From positions 1 through 64,000 of the IMG/VR virus record IMGVR_UViG_3300037294_000399: a stretch of DNA of 64,000 bases; one strand, given 5' to 3'. The translations under genes were made by a program, and so were the position numbers. Shown in pieces: positions 8,498 through 16,495 of this stretch. Every line of letters starts with the position of its first letter. Position 1 is the first letter of the stretch. This DNA is from a virus. The notes beneath the pieces were generated by a model, which made no database searches, had not been told where the DNA came from, and saw only the letters and a list, made by a program, of their open reading frames with translations.

Positions 8498-9334
8498 ATG
8501 GAAAAGAAAATAAAAAATATTAGAGAAATTAAAACATCTGACAACGCTGGTTTTGCTTTCTTTGTTGAAGCAAACAAAGAAACATTTATTGATTTGATGA
8601 ACCAAGTAAAAACTGAAACTGGTTTGGATTTAGTAACAAACACTATTAGCATTTATGGTGAGTGGTGTGGTGGAAACATCCAAAAGGGTGTTGGTATCAC
8701 CAATTTAGAAAAATCTTTCTTTATTTTTGGTGTTAAGGTAACACCACATACTGAAAATAAAGAAGAATTAACAGAAAACCCAGCGTATTGGGTTGATTAT
8801 AGTTACTTGGAAGCAAGTGATAAAAAAATATATAACATCGATAATTTCAAAACCTTTACTATCGATATCGATTTCAATATGCCACAATTGGTTCAAAACC
8901 AATTGTCTGAAATGACAATCGAGGTTGAAAATGAATGTCCAGTTGCCAAATCTTTTGGTTTCTCTGGTATTGGTGAAGGTATTGTTTGGTCATGTGGCTT
9001 TAAAGGTGTTGTTAATAGGTTCAAAGTAAAGGGTGAAAAACACTCTTCTAGTAAGGTAAAAACACTTGCCGCTGTTGATGTTGAAAAATTGGAGTCTATA
9101 CAAAAATTTGTTGACTATGCTGTAACTAAAAGTCGTTTTAACCAAGCACTTGAAAATGTTTTCCCAAATAATGAACCAATCGACACCAAAAAATTAGGTG
9201 ATGTTATCAGATGGGTGGTTAACGATGTTATCAAAGAAGAAATGGATACTATGGTTAAGAATAAACTTGAACCAAAAGAAATTAACAAATACATTTCTGT
9301 TAGCGTTAGAGATATGTTTTTTAAATTGGTTTAA
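8498..9334 (+). CDS. RNA ligase (Rnl2-like), C-terminal part
   Basis: About 278 residues from the ATG at 8498 (another ATG lies at 8465). Ligase homology begins at 'SDNAGFAFFV' and includes motif III 'SIYGEWCGG', motif IIIa 'FFIFGVKV', motif IV 'EGIVW' and motif V 'FKVKG', followed by a helical C-terminal domain. With the upstream fragment all six nucleotidyltransferase motifs are represented. Whether the halves reassemble is unknown. An RlaP-like partner is encoded at 14620. Confidence 0.8.
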   Translation: MEKKIKNIREIKTSDNAGFAFFVEANKETFIDLMNQVKTETGLDLVTNTISIYGEWCGGNIQKGVGITNLEKSFFIFGVKVTPHTENKEELTENPAYWVDYSYLEASDKKIYNIDNFKTFTIDIDFNMPQLVQNQLSEMTIEVENECPVAKSFGFSGIGEGIVWSCGFKGVVNRFKVKGEKHSSSKVKTLAAVDVEKLESIQKFVDYAVTKSRFNQALENVFPNNEPIDTKKLGDVIRWVVNDVIKEEMDTMVKNKLEPKEINKYISVSVRDMFFKLV

Positions 9335-9335
9335 G

Positions 9336-9434
9336 ATGGGTGTGAATGGTATTATTATTATCGTATTAATAGTTGCCGCTATCACATCGGTAATAATAAA
9401 AGAAGTTGATAAAAACAAAAATAAAAAGTTATGA
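9336..9434 (+). CDS. Single-pass membrane peptide, 32 aa
   Basis: Starts 1 nt after the RNA ligase stop. About 20 hydrophobic residues followed by a basic 'KEVDKNKNKKL' tail, so an N-out/C-in transmembrane peptide. The stop (TGA) overlaps the next ATG. Function unknown. Confidence 0.55.
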   Translation: MGVNGIIIIVLIVAAITSVIIKEVDKNKNKKL

Positions 9435-9640
9435 TACAAATTACAAATAAAGTTTACAGACTTAAAAAAGCGGCAGAAGTTGCTAAAGATATGCCACTTC
9501 CAGCTGGACAAGAAATAGAAATAGTAATGGATGTTGTTTATGTTAACGGACACATGGTTCCACCAGCAATGCAAAACTTATTCTACAATTGGGTCACAGG
9601 AAACCCGACATTATTTGATGATGTCACAAAAAAGTGGTAA
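9431..9640 (+). CDS. Hypothetical protein, 69 aa
   Basis: Overlaps the previous gene as ATGA. A compact soluble protein with 'GQEIEIVMDVVYVNGHMVPP', predicted beta-rich. No family recognised. Confidence 0.6.
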   Translation: MIQITNKVYRLKKAAEVAKDMPLPAGQEIEIVMDVVYVNGHMVPPAMQNLFYNWVTGNPTLFDDVTKKW

Positions 9641-9733
9641 ATGTATAAAAAACTTAAATTAGCTTTAAGTAAATGGTGGAAGCGTCACATATGTGATGAC
9701 TTCCCAAAAGATATTGACGAAACTTTATTTTAA
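9641..9733 (+). CDS. Hypothetical protein, 30 aa
   Basis: ATG immediately after the previous TAA. A basic N-half ('KLALSKWWKRHIC') and acidic C-half. Supported only by its tight position in a coupled gene run. Confidence 0.4.
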   Translation: MYKKLKLALSKWWKRHICDDFPKDIDETLF

Positions 9734-9738
9734 AATAT

Positions 9739-9769
9739 TTGGTTATTTAAAATAAAACAATTACCTTTG
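9739..9769 (+). promoter_or_regulatory. Bacteroidota-type promoter for PARP operon
   Basis: TTG at 9739-9741, TACCTTTG at 9762-9769, 20 nt apart. Confidence 0.75.
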
Positions 9770-9785
9770 TTAAAAATAATAAAAT

Positions 9786-11093
9786 ATGATAGTAAAAGAA
9801 AATGATTTAAGATACGCTAAACTTATTCATGTATCTGTAGATAATGGATTAACTGACAACAGTAATAAAGTTTACGTTATGGAAGAACTTTCTGATGGTA
9901 GAATCAAATGTGAATATGGTCGTGTTGGTAAAAACATGACGACAGTTTATAAAAGCAGTCGTGAATGGGATAAAATTGTTAGGGAAAAAACTTCTAACAA
10001 AAAAGGTTACACGGATGTGACTGATTTATTAGCTGAACCAGTTGTTGATGATTCTAGACCAGTCAATAACAAAGTTGACAGTATCAAAGATGATATTGTT
10101 AGAAAACTAGTTGATGAGTTGATGTCTTTTGCTAACAAATCTATCCAAAGAAACTATAAGGTAACCCAAGAAGCTGTGTCTGAACAACAAGTAAATGTTG
10201 CTCAAGATGTTATCAATGCTATTAGTGGTTTATTGATATTAGGTGTTGATAAAAAACATGTTAATGATATGTTACTTAAACTATATACAATTATCCCTAG
10301 AAGAATGGATAATGTTAAGAGTCATTTAATTAACGATGTAAATACAGATTCTGATTTAGAAACAGCACAAAGATTAATTGGTGAAGAACAAAGTACTTTA
10401 GACACAATGGCTGGACAGGTTGAATTGATTCAACAACAAAAAGAAGCAACTAAAAAAGCGGCAGAAGCTGAAGCTAATGGTGTTGAAGAAGAAGTAGAAG
10501 AAGTAACTATCCTTGACCAAATGGGTTTAAGTATTGAAGTTGAAAATGATGAAGAAACGTTAGCACTTATTAAAAAACTAATGGGTTCAAATGTAAACCA
10601 AATGAAAAAAGTTTACAAGGTTGTTAATACCAAGACACAAGTTAAATTCGACAAGAACTTAGATAAATCAAGGGTTAAAAAGAAACGTCTTTACTGGCAT
10701 GGTTCTAGAAATGAGAACTGGTTCAATATTTTACAAACTGGTTTGCTTATTAGACCTTCTGGTGCGGTTCATACGGGGTCCATGTTTGGTGATGGCGTAT
10801 ATTTTTCAAACAAATCCCAGAAATCAATAGGTTACACGTCCTTGAGAGGAAGCTACTGGACTAAGGGTGGGGACGATAAAGCATATCTTGCTTTATTTGA
10901 CGTACACATTGGTAACCAGAAACACATAACAAACCATACATCTAGTTGTTATTCATTATCCCAAAAAGTCATGGATAAGGAAGGATTCGATAGCGTCTAC
11001 GCACACGGTGGAGCCGATTTACGTAATGATGAGTTCATTGTTTATAAACCAGAGCAATGTACTGTATCACATTTAATAGAAATTGGGAATTAA
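9786..11093 (+). CDS. WGR-PARP ADP-ribosyltransferase
   Basis: 435 residues. An N-terminal WGR-like domain (about 8-75; 'CEYGRVGK' replaces W-G-R) binds nucleic-acid ends in PARPs. A helical, acidic middle (about 100-290) follows. The C-terminal catalytic domain has the H-Y-E triad: 'WHGSR', 'GVYFSNKSQKSIGYT' and 'NDEFIVYKP'. It should transfer ADP-ribose from NAD+ to protein or nucleic acid, perhaps poly(ADP-ribose). It has a strong promoter and leads an operon with PTH2-like genes. PARPs are rare in phages. Confidence 0.9.
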   Translation: MIVKENDLRYAKLIHVSVDNGLTDNSNKVYVMEELSDGRIKCEYGRVGKNMTTVYKSSREWDKIVREKTSNKKGYTDVTDLLAEPVVDDSRPVNNKVDSIKDDIVRKLVDELMSFANKSIQRNYKVTQEAVSEQQVNVAQDVINAISGLLILGVDKKHVNDMLLKLYTIIPRRMDNVKSHLINDVNTDSDLETAQRLIGEEQSTLDTMAGQVELIQQQKEATKKAAEAEANGVEEEVEEVTILDQMGLSIEVENDEETLALIKKLMGSNVNQMKKVYKVVNTKTQVKFDKNLDKSRVKKKRLYWHGSRNENWFNILQTGLLIRPSGAVHTGSMFGDGVYFSNKSQKSIGYTSLRGSYWTKGGDDKAYLALFDVHIGNQKHITNHTSSCYSLSQKVMDKEGFDSVYAHGGADLRNDEFIVYKPEQCTVSHLIEIGN

Positions 11094-11341
11094 TGAGAAT
11101 CAAAGCAATATATATTAAAAACCTTAAAATGACAGAAGGTAAAATAGCTTCACAAGTGGCTCATGCTGTTAAAAATTTAGGTTACACACCAATAGACTGC
11201 GATATAGTAGTCTTAGGTGTTTCCACCAAAAAGTTTAATGAACTTATTGAAGAAAACGATTGTTATGTTCAAACAGATAAAGGTTTAACACAAGTTGAAA
11301 GTGGTACACAAACAGCCGCTGCTTGGATTGACAAACACTAA
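11093..11341 (+). CDS. PTH2-family protein
   Basis: 82 residues from the ATG at 11093 (TAATG overlap with PARP). 'MTEGKIASQVAHAVKNLG' matches the core helix of type 2 peptidyl-tRNA hydrolases ('GKxAAQxxHA'), and 'CYVQTDKGLTQVESGTQT' fits the later strand with the substrate loop. It is shorter than usual PTH2 (about 115 aa). It may release peptidyl-tRNA or bind ADP-ribosylated tRNA; the second is speculation from its position. Confidence 0.65.
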   Translation: MRIKAIYIKNLKMTEGKIASQVAHAVKNLGYTPIDCDIVVLGVSTKKFNELIEENDCYVQTDKGLTQVESGTQTAAAWIDKH

Positions 11342-11350
11342 AATTTTAAA

Positions 11351-12064
11351 ATGGAAATAAAAAAAACAGGTTACGAATGGTGCTTAGATGCAAACATGCG
11401 TATATTAGATATCTCATCTTGGGATACTGAATTAGCTTTCTATGAAGAAGCTTATTACGAAGAAAAAATTGATGTTAAAGAGTTTTACAGGCGTATTGCG
11501 TTGTGTAAAGTCAAACCCAATTCTATGCCTCGTAAAACAATGATGTTCTTGGAGTATAGAATGTATGGTCTTGTACCTTACAATTTAAGTCCTATCCAAC
11601 AAGGTATCCAATTTGGACACTCTGTAGTTGATTATGCTAGAACAGCTGAAGGATTACCACCACATTTTGAGGTTTATAAGAAATGGGCTGATAAAGATAA
11701 AACGTTTATCATCTTGAACGGTGGTACCACAAACAATAACCCAGAAAGACTTGGTAGTTTGAACCAACACATGAATACGCTTCGTGATAATGGGGTTATT
11801 CTACAAGAGTTCCACGAACCAGACTTAGGTGACCAACTTACTGCGTTTGTATTCTTGGTGGATGAAAGAGTTTTTAATCGAACAGTTTATCCAGACTTTG
11901 TTGGGTCACCATACCCATGGCCAATGAATAAGAAACCAACAGAAAAACAATTCTCTCAATGGGAAGTTGAGAACAACAAGAACTATGCTGCTTGGGAAGA
12001 AAAAGTGGGTGGTCCTAAGAACGCTTTTCTTAGAGATTATTTAAGAAATTTGAAGTTGGCTTAA
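11351..12064 (+). CDS. PTH2-like domain protein, 237 aa
   Basis: 'LSPIQQGIQFGHSVVDYA' near residue 80 resembles the PTH2 helix, followed by a strand 'KTFIILNGGTT' and 'LGDQLTAFVFLVDERV', as in a PTH2 fold with extensions at both ends. It follows the small PTH2 gene by 9 nt. The same pair is likely one functional unit. I have no firm function for this subfamily. Confidence 0.5.
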   Translation: MEIKKTGYEWCLDANMRILDISSWDTELAFYEEAYYEEKIDVKEFYRRIALCKVKPNSMPRKTMMFLEYRMYGLVPYNLSPIQQGIQFGHSVVDYARTAEGLPPHFEVYKKWADKDKTFIILNGGTTNNNPERLGSLNQHMNTLRDNGVILQEFHEPDLGDQLTAFVFLVDERVFNRTVYPDFVGSPYPWPMNKKPTEKQFSQWEVENNKNYAAWEEKVGGPKNAFLRDYLRNLKLA

Positions 12065-12066
12065 TA

Positions 12067-12096
12067 TTGACTATTCTATTTAGTTTCTATATATTT
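12067..12096 (+). promoter_or_regulatory. Promoter for hypothetical gene at 12101
   Basis: TTG at 12067 and TATATTTG at 12089-12096. The start is therefore the ATG at 12101, only 5 nt downstream (leaderless-like). Confidence 0.55.
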
Positions 12097-12100
12097 GCGT

Positions 12101-12472
12101 ATGAAAACCAAAGAAAAATACTGTACCGTATTAAATTACTTATCTAAAAACTACACAATAAAAGATGGTAGTTTTTGGGATATTCATGACCCACATAAAG
12201 AACCTTATGATTATATTATAAATTCATTGGCTATAATATTTTCGTTTAACAAGGGGTTATGTAAGCTTTGTTTAAAAATGTGGTCGCTTAAAGAGGGTTT
12301 AAGTTATGAAGAATGGGCTAAACTATCTTCCACTTTAAAATTTACTTGGTCTCCAGTGCTTGTTCAAGACGTTAGTGCATTCCACAATATTTATGCTGAA
12401 GCTGAATTAACAGCGTTATTATCACATGAAATAGCACAAGAAATTGATAGAGAAATTGATAGAGATTTATAA
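12101..12472 (+). CDS. Hypothetical protein, 123 aa
   Basis: Soluble, mostly helical, with two cysteines in 'CKLCLKMW' and a terminal repeat 'EIDREIDRDL'. No family recognised. It starts right after a promoter and is followed 21 nt later by the 2H phosphoesterase. Confidence 0.6.
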   Translation: MKTKEKYCTVLNYLSKNYTIKDGSFWDIHDPHKEPYDYIINSLAIIFSFNKGLCKLCLKMWSLKEGLSYEEWAKLSSTLKFTWSPVLVQDVSAFHNIYAEAELTALLSHEIAQEIDREIDRDL

Positions 12473-12493
12473 ACAAATTATTTGAATTATCAA

Positions 12494-13015
12494 ATGGACA
12501 ATAGATTAACACTTATTGGTAAGATTAGATTCGAACCAGAAGACAAGACAAAAAAACACAAGAATCAAGCATCATGGAAAAAAATGGCTATGGTGTTCTT
12601 AGATGGTGATATTTGCGAATACTATGCTTGGTTTATTAAGCGTAGATATAATCTAGTGCTAAACAAACCACTCAGAGGTGCCCATATTTCGTTTATAAAT
12701 GATAGTATGAGGGATTTGACCAACAACGGTGAAATAACAGAAGAGGAAGCCTTAAAAAAGTGGGAAGAGGTGAAAAACCGATGGGATGGTAAAGAAATTG
12801 AAATAGTATTGGACCTTAATCCAAAGAGTGACTATGACCACTGGTGGTTAAACATTCCTCATGATGAAAGAGAACTACTACAAAGTATTAGAACTGAATT
12901 AGGTCTTGGTAAACCATACTGGGGAATGCATATGACTATAGGTATAGTTCATCCAAAACATATTGAATATTCTAAGTATATTGTAAATGGTATTGTAAAT
13001 GGTTTCATACCTTAG
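12494..13015 (+). CDS. 2H phosphoesterase-like protein
   Basis: 173 residues from the ATG at 12494. Two HxS/T signatures lie far apart, 'GAHISF' in the middle and 'GMHMTIG' near the end, which defines the 2H phosphoesterase fold. Members open 2',3'-cyclic phosphates, and the phage member Acb1 degrades cyclic nucleotides of CBASS defence. The final 60 residues are duplicated as an orphan fragment at 13996-14184 on the far side of an HE. The target is inferred, not shown. Confidence 0.65.
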   Translation: MDNRLTLIGKIRFEPEDKTKKHKNQASWKKMAMVFLDGDICEYYAWFIKRRYNLVLNKPLRGAHISFINDSMRDLTNNGEITEEEALKKWEEVKNRWDGKEIEIVLDLNPKSDYDHWWLNIPHDERELLQSIRTELGLGKPYWGMHMTIGIVHPKHIEYSKYIVNGIVNGFIP

Positions 13016-13700
13016 CGTGTTTATTTAGATTACCCTCATAAATAATTCCATTTATTTCTCTCGTGGTCGCCCATAATGGTTGTAAGTTACTTAACGCATT
13101 AACCACATTCATTGATGTTTCTTTATCAAACTTAGATACTGGTTTTACGTGGTCAATATGCCACTGTCCATAATTATCCCAAGACATACCTTCAGTAAAT
13201 AAAGAAGTAATATGGTTTTTAAGTTCAATAGCTGAATAACCAAGCAAATCAATAGTGTGACCTTCCTTTTGTTTACCAAGTCTAAATAATGTATCGCTAA
13301 TTAAACGCCTCCAAGCTTTTATGTGTTTAATTTTTTCATAATATATACGATTCCATTCTTTAATTTTATCTTTATTATCTTCTCTATATTTCTGTTGATT
13401 TTTTCTAACTTCATCACCTTTTTTTTGGTAGTATTTTTTTCGATATATTCTATGTTTTTCATTAATAGCTTTACGGTTTTTTTCTTTCCATTTTTTTTTA
13501 GCGATAGCACAAATTTCTTTATTTTTGCTAACATACTCTTTAGCTTTTTGTGTAAGACTATTTTTGTTTATTTTTCGATATTCTTTGGTTATCTTAATTC
13601 TACATAATTTACATTGTCCTCTATAACCATCCTTTGAATTTTTCATTTTATGAAATTCAGATAATTCTTTATCTATTTCACATACACTACATTTTTTCAT
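13005..13700 (-). CDS. HNH homing endonuclease
   Basis: 231 residues with an N-terminal zinc ribbon ('CSVCEIDKE...CKLCRIK'), a lysine-rich helical spacer, and the HNH module 'WHIDHVKPVSKF...NLQPLW'. Very similar in plan to 7155-7904 and 60094-60738. It is transcribed toward the 2H gene and overlaps its end by 11 nt. Confidence 0.9.
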   Translation of the reverse strand: MKKCSVCEIDKELSEFHKMKNSKDGYRGQCKLCRIKITKEYRKINKNSLTQKAKEYVSKNKEICAIAKKKWKEKNRKAINEKHRIYRKKYYQKKGDEVRKNQQKYREDNKDKIKEWNRIYYEKIKHIKAWRRLISDTLFRLGKQKEGHTIDLLGYSAIELKNHITSLFTEGMSWDNYGQWHIDHVKPVSKFDKETSMNVVNALSNLQPLWATTREINGIIYEGNLNKHAKV

Positions 13701-13708
13701 ATATTTTG

Positions 13709-13726
13709 TTTATTATAAATATCTAA
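13709..13726 (-). promoter_or_regulatory. ATATTTAT-class promoter of HNH gene
   Basis: Minus-strand TAGATATTTATAATAAAC, 10-25 nt before the HE start. Confidence 0.6.
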
Positions 13727-13784
13727 TATTTTAAGGAAAGTAGAGTTTGGTGGTTAAAAATTTGTTTTATTGTAAAATAATTAG

Positions 13785-13792
13785 TACCTTTG
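13785..13792 (+). promoter_or_regulatory. Bacteroidota-type promoter
   Basis: TACCTTTG at 13785-13792, with TTG near 13761. It precedes a small gene with a GTG start. Confidence 0.65.
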
Positions 13793-13813
13793 TTAAAACA
13801 AATATAAATTATC

Positions 13814-13993
13814 GTGAGAAAAGTATTAGTTAATAAAATAATTAAAAAATTAAAACTAGCTCATGTGGGTATAAAAAATTATGAATGTAAATCGTTTGAA
13901 TGTTCATTAGATAAATTTTCTTATGAGATACTTAAAGATATTGTTTTGGTTAGATTAGAAGAATTAATAAAGAATCCAAATTTAAAAAGATAA
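13814..13993 (+). CDS. Small protein with GTG start, 59 aa
   Basis: The open frame begins at the GTG at 13814, 21 nt after a clear promoter. No ATG is available in frame nearby. Basic, helical ('VNKIIKKLKLA'), with two cysteines. It may be unrelated cargo between the HE and the orphan 2H fragment. Confidence 0.45.
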   Translation: MRKVLVNKIIKKLKLAHVGIKNYECKSFECSLDKFSYEILKDIVLVRLEELIKNPNLKR

Positions 13994-13995
13994 TT

Positions 13996-14184
13996 TATGA
14001 CAGAGTATGGTGGTTGAATATACCAAATGACGAAAGAAACGGTTTACAGGGTATTCGTAATGAATTAGGATTAGGTAGACCATTCTTTGGTATGCATATG
14101 TCTATTGGCTACGCAAGACCAGGTATTATGGAAGAACATAGTAAATACATTCACTCTATGATTAAAGATGGTTATATACGATAA
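13996..14184 (+). pseudogene. Orphan 3' end of a 2H phosphoesterase gene
   Basis: 62 codons without a start that align with the last 60 residues of the gene at 12494-13015: WWLNIP, DER, Q, IR, ELGLG, GMHM, IG and SKYI are shared. The second HxS/T motif is kept as 'HMSI'. It looks like the original end of the gene, displaced when the HE cassette brought in a diverged copy. Confidence 0.7.
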
Positions 14185-14213
14185 AAGAGAGCATATGCTC
14201 TCTTTTATTTTAA
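14183..14213. terminator. Bidirectional terminator
   Basis: AAAAGAGAGCATATGCTCTCTTTTATTTT is a perfect palindrome with T-runs on both strands. It lies between the orphan fragment and the convergent holin-like gene. Confidence 0.8.
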
Positions 14214-14227
14214 TTAATAACTATAAA

Positions 14228-14485
14228 TTATTGTTCGGTTGAAGCATCGTCATCACCTTTAATCTTCTTGGTGAAGATTTTATCAGCTGAGGCTAAACCT
14301 AAACAACCAAACGATAACATTGCCACTGCGTTTACTAGAGAATCTGACGGTTTAATGTCACCACTAGTGTAGCTGTTTACAAACATTGTAATACACAATG
14401 TTAATCCAGCGAAAATACCCATAAACCTCTTAGAGGAGTATGAACCTTTTTCATCTTGGAAAATTTGCGAAAAGAATTTTTTCAT
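14228..14485 (-). CDS. Holin-like two-helix membrane protein
   Basis: 85 residues with two hydrophobic helices (about 24-40 and 52-66), a charged N-terminus and a polar 'KKIKGDDDASTEQ' tail. Size and plan fit class II holins, and a motif of the putative late class lies upstream. No endolysin gene is adjacent, so the role is not certain. Confidence 0.55.
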   Translation of the reverse strand: MKKFFSQIFQDEKGSYSSKRFMGIFAGLTLCITMFVNSYTSGDIKPSDSLVNAVAMLSFGCLGLASADKIFTKKIKGDDDASTEQ

Positions 14486-14546
14486 GTTTTTTTGTTTTTT
14501 TATTTTATGTTATTTTTACATACATGAATTATGTAAAATAAATCAC

Positions 14547-14566
14547 GTATATTAATAAATATAAAA
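14547..14566 (-). promoter_or_regulatory. ATATTTAT-class promoter of holin-like gene
   Basis: Minus-strand TTTTATATTTATTAATATAC, about 62 nt before the start. It links the motif to a gene expected late in infection. Confidence 0.45.
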
Positions 14567-14593
14567 AAAATTGGTTATCTCATAAATTATATG

Positions 14594-14601
14594 TACCTTT
14601 G
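14594..14601 (+). promoter_or_regulatory. Bacteroidota-type promoter
   Basis: TACCTTTG with TTGG about 20 nt upstream (near 14571), reading into the nucleotidyltransferase gene at 14620. Confidence 0.7.
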
Positions 14602-14619
14602 TAACTTAATATTGTAAAT

Positions 14620-15813
14620 ATGAAACAAATAACACACGAATACTTAGTAGAAAATGGTTTAATACTTTTTGAAACCATCGTTGGTTCACAAGCATACGGT
14701 ACACAAACTCCAACATCAGACATCGATAAAAAATTTGTCTATATATTACCTATGGATTCAATTTTAGGTACTGGTTATGTTGAACAAATAAATGTAGATA
14801 AAGATTACGTTGGTTGGGAGATTAGACGTTTCCTAGAACTTATGGGTTCAAACAATCCAACGGTTCTTGAACTTCTTAATAGCCCAGAAGATTGTATTGT
14901 ATCAAAACATGAGCTGTTTGACCTTATTCTTGCACACAAAGAAGATTTTATTACAAAAATTTGTAAAGATTCATTCGGTGGGTATGCAAGACAACAAATC
15001 AAGAAAGCCAAAGGATTGAATAAAAAACAAAACTGGGAAAAAGATAAAGTAACTCGAAAAGATTTACTAGATTTTTGTTACATTGTTGATGGTGAAAAAA
15101 CTATCCCATGGAAATCTTGGAATTGTGATAAATATGATGAAAAGTATATTGGTGCTGTTAATCTACCTAACGCTAGAGATGTATATGCATTATTTTATGA
15201 TAGTGTTGCAGAAATGTTACAGTCTGAAAAATATGCTGAAGATTTAAGACAAGTTTATAAAGAAACCCTTAAAAAAGCTGGTAAACCTATGGGTCACCGT
15301 TATAAAGGGTTGGTTAAAACAGGTGAAGGAGCAAACGCTGCTGAATCAAATCAATTACGTCTTTCATCAATACCAAAAGGTGAAAAAAGTATCTGTAATT
15401 TAGTTTACAATAAAGATGCTTACACCACACATTGTAAAGACTACAAAGAGTATCAAGAATGGTTAGAAAACCGTAACGAAACTCGTTATGTTGAAACACA
15501 GGAACATGGACAACGAATTGATGGTAAAAATATGATGCATTGTATTAGACTTATTCGTATGGCTCAAGAAATTGGTAGAGGGGAAGGCGTTCAAGTTCGT
15601 AGACCAGATGCTGAAGAACTATTATCGATTAGACGTGGTGAAGTTGATTTAGAACAACTTATTGATATGGCTGACAAAGCTATTGAAGAAATGGACTCAA
15701 TCTTTGATAATTCAGATTTACCAAGCAAACTTAATAGTGGCATCATCGATGCTCTGTTGGTAAATATTAGAAGAGACTTTTATAACTTGCCAATATCGGC
15801 AACTAATATTTAA
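14620..15813 (+). CDS. RlaP/YcgL-like nucleotidyltransferase
   Basis: 397 residues. 'GSQAYGTQTPTSDID' is the GS-x9-DxD signature of the polymerase-beta nucleotidyltransferase superfamily, in the form seen in the RlaP/YcgL group, which is often linked to RNA ligases in RNA-repair loci. The DxD aspartates bind metal. The following gene starts 4 nt later. It may modify RNA ends together with the Rnl2-like ligase; that link is inference from family habit. Confidence 0.75.
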   Translation: MKQITHEYLVENGLILFETIVGSQAYGTQTPTSDIDKKFVYILPMDSILGTGYVEQINVDKDYVGWEIRRFLELMGSNNPTVLELLNSPEDCIVSKHELFDLILAHKEDFITKICKDSFGGYARQQIKKAKGLNKKQNWEKDKVTRKDLLDFCYIVDGEKTIPWKSWNCDKYDEKYIGAVNLPNARDVYALFYDSVAEMLQSEKYAEDLRQVYKETLKKAGKPMGHRYKGLVKTGEGANAAESNQLRLSSIPKGEKSICNLVYNKDAYTTHCKDYKEYQEWLENRNETRYVETQEHGQRIDGKNMMHCIRLIRMAQEIGRGEGVQVRRPDAEELLSIRRGEVDLEQLIDMADKAIEEMDSIFDNSDLPSKLNSGIIDALLVNIRRDFYNLPISATNI

Positions 15814-15817
15814 AAAT

Positions 15818-16318
15818 ATGAATATATTTGACGCACCAAAAGACTGTATCAGAACCAATAGTGGTTTATACGTCAATGTTTTCGAACCAACATCAGAAAT
15901 GATACGTGTAGAAGATATCGCTCACGCATTGGCTTCAATGCCAAGGTTCGGTGGTCACCTTAACAAACACTATTCAGTAGCACAACACAGTGTCAGATGT
16001 TGTGAAATGGCTGTGAGTTTAGAGGACAAAAAAGCGGCCCTTATGCACGATGCTAGTGAAGCGTACATGTTGGACATTCCAACACCAATAAAAGCTAAAC
16101 TACCAGATTATAAAATGTATGAAGCTAGACTTATGGGGTTCATTTCAAGACATTTTGGTTTTGAGTTTCCGTTGTCTGATACTGTACATACAATTGACCG
16201 TGATATGTTATTGCTTGAGTGGGAGAATCTGGTAGTAAACGAAAACGATGAGTTTGAGTGTTGGGACCATGCCACAGCCAAAGCTAGATTTATAGAACAA
16301 TTTAATAAATTGTTTTAA
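15818..16318 (+). CDS. HD-domain phosphohydrolase, YfbR-like
   Basis: 166 residues. 'HYSVAQHSV', 'ALMHDASEAYMLDIPTPIK' and 'IDRDML' give the H..HD..D metal set of HD phosphohydrolases in the 5'-deoxynucleotidase-like branch. It probably dephosphorylates (d)NMPs or a related nucleotide in phage nucleotide metabolism. It is co-transcribed with the upstream nucleotidyltransferase. Confidence 0.75.
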   Translation: MNIFDAPKDCIRTNSGLYVNVFEPTSEMIRVEDIAHALASMPRFGGHLNKHYSVAQHSVRCCEMAVSLEDKKAALMHDASEAYMLDIPTPIKAKLPDYKMYEARLMGFISRHFGFEFPLSDTVHTIDRDMLLLEWENLVVNENDEFECWDHATAKARFIEQFNKLF

Positions 16319-16458
16319 TTAAAAAATGGGTTGTTCTTCAATAAGAAGCTGATACTTTTGTCAGCTTCTTTACAATCATCTATAAATGAAATAACTTGTT
16401 CATCAGTTAGTTCTTCACCATGAATGTTTCCTTCTAAAATTAAATACACATATCCCAT
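16315..16458 (-). CDS. Small acidic protein, 47 aa
   Basis: A minus-strand frame with an ATG at 16456-16458, ending just inside the convergent HD gene. A Bacteroidota-type promoter (TTGACAG, then TATATTTG at 16462-16469) lies directly upstream. The sequence 'EELTDEQVISFIDDCKEADK' is helical. Function unknown. Confidence 0.6.
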   Translation of the reverse strand: MGYVYLILEGNIHGEELTDEQVISFIDDCKEADKSISFLLKNNPFFN

Positions 16459-16461
16459 AAT

Positions 16462-16490
16462 CAAATATACTAATTTATCCAGGAACTGTC
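16462..16490 (-). promoter_or_regulatory. Promoter for small minus-strand gene
   Basis: Minus-strand TTGACAG at 16484-16490 and TATATTTG at 16462-16469; the ATG follows within 4 nt. Confidence 0.6.
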
Positions 16491-16495
16491 AAGTC

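Noticed and set aside
12482-12493. TTG start for the 2H protein
   Set aside because: The ATG at 12494 gives a normal N-terminus; the upstream TTG adds four residues without support.
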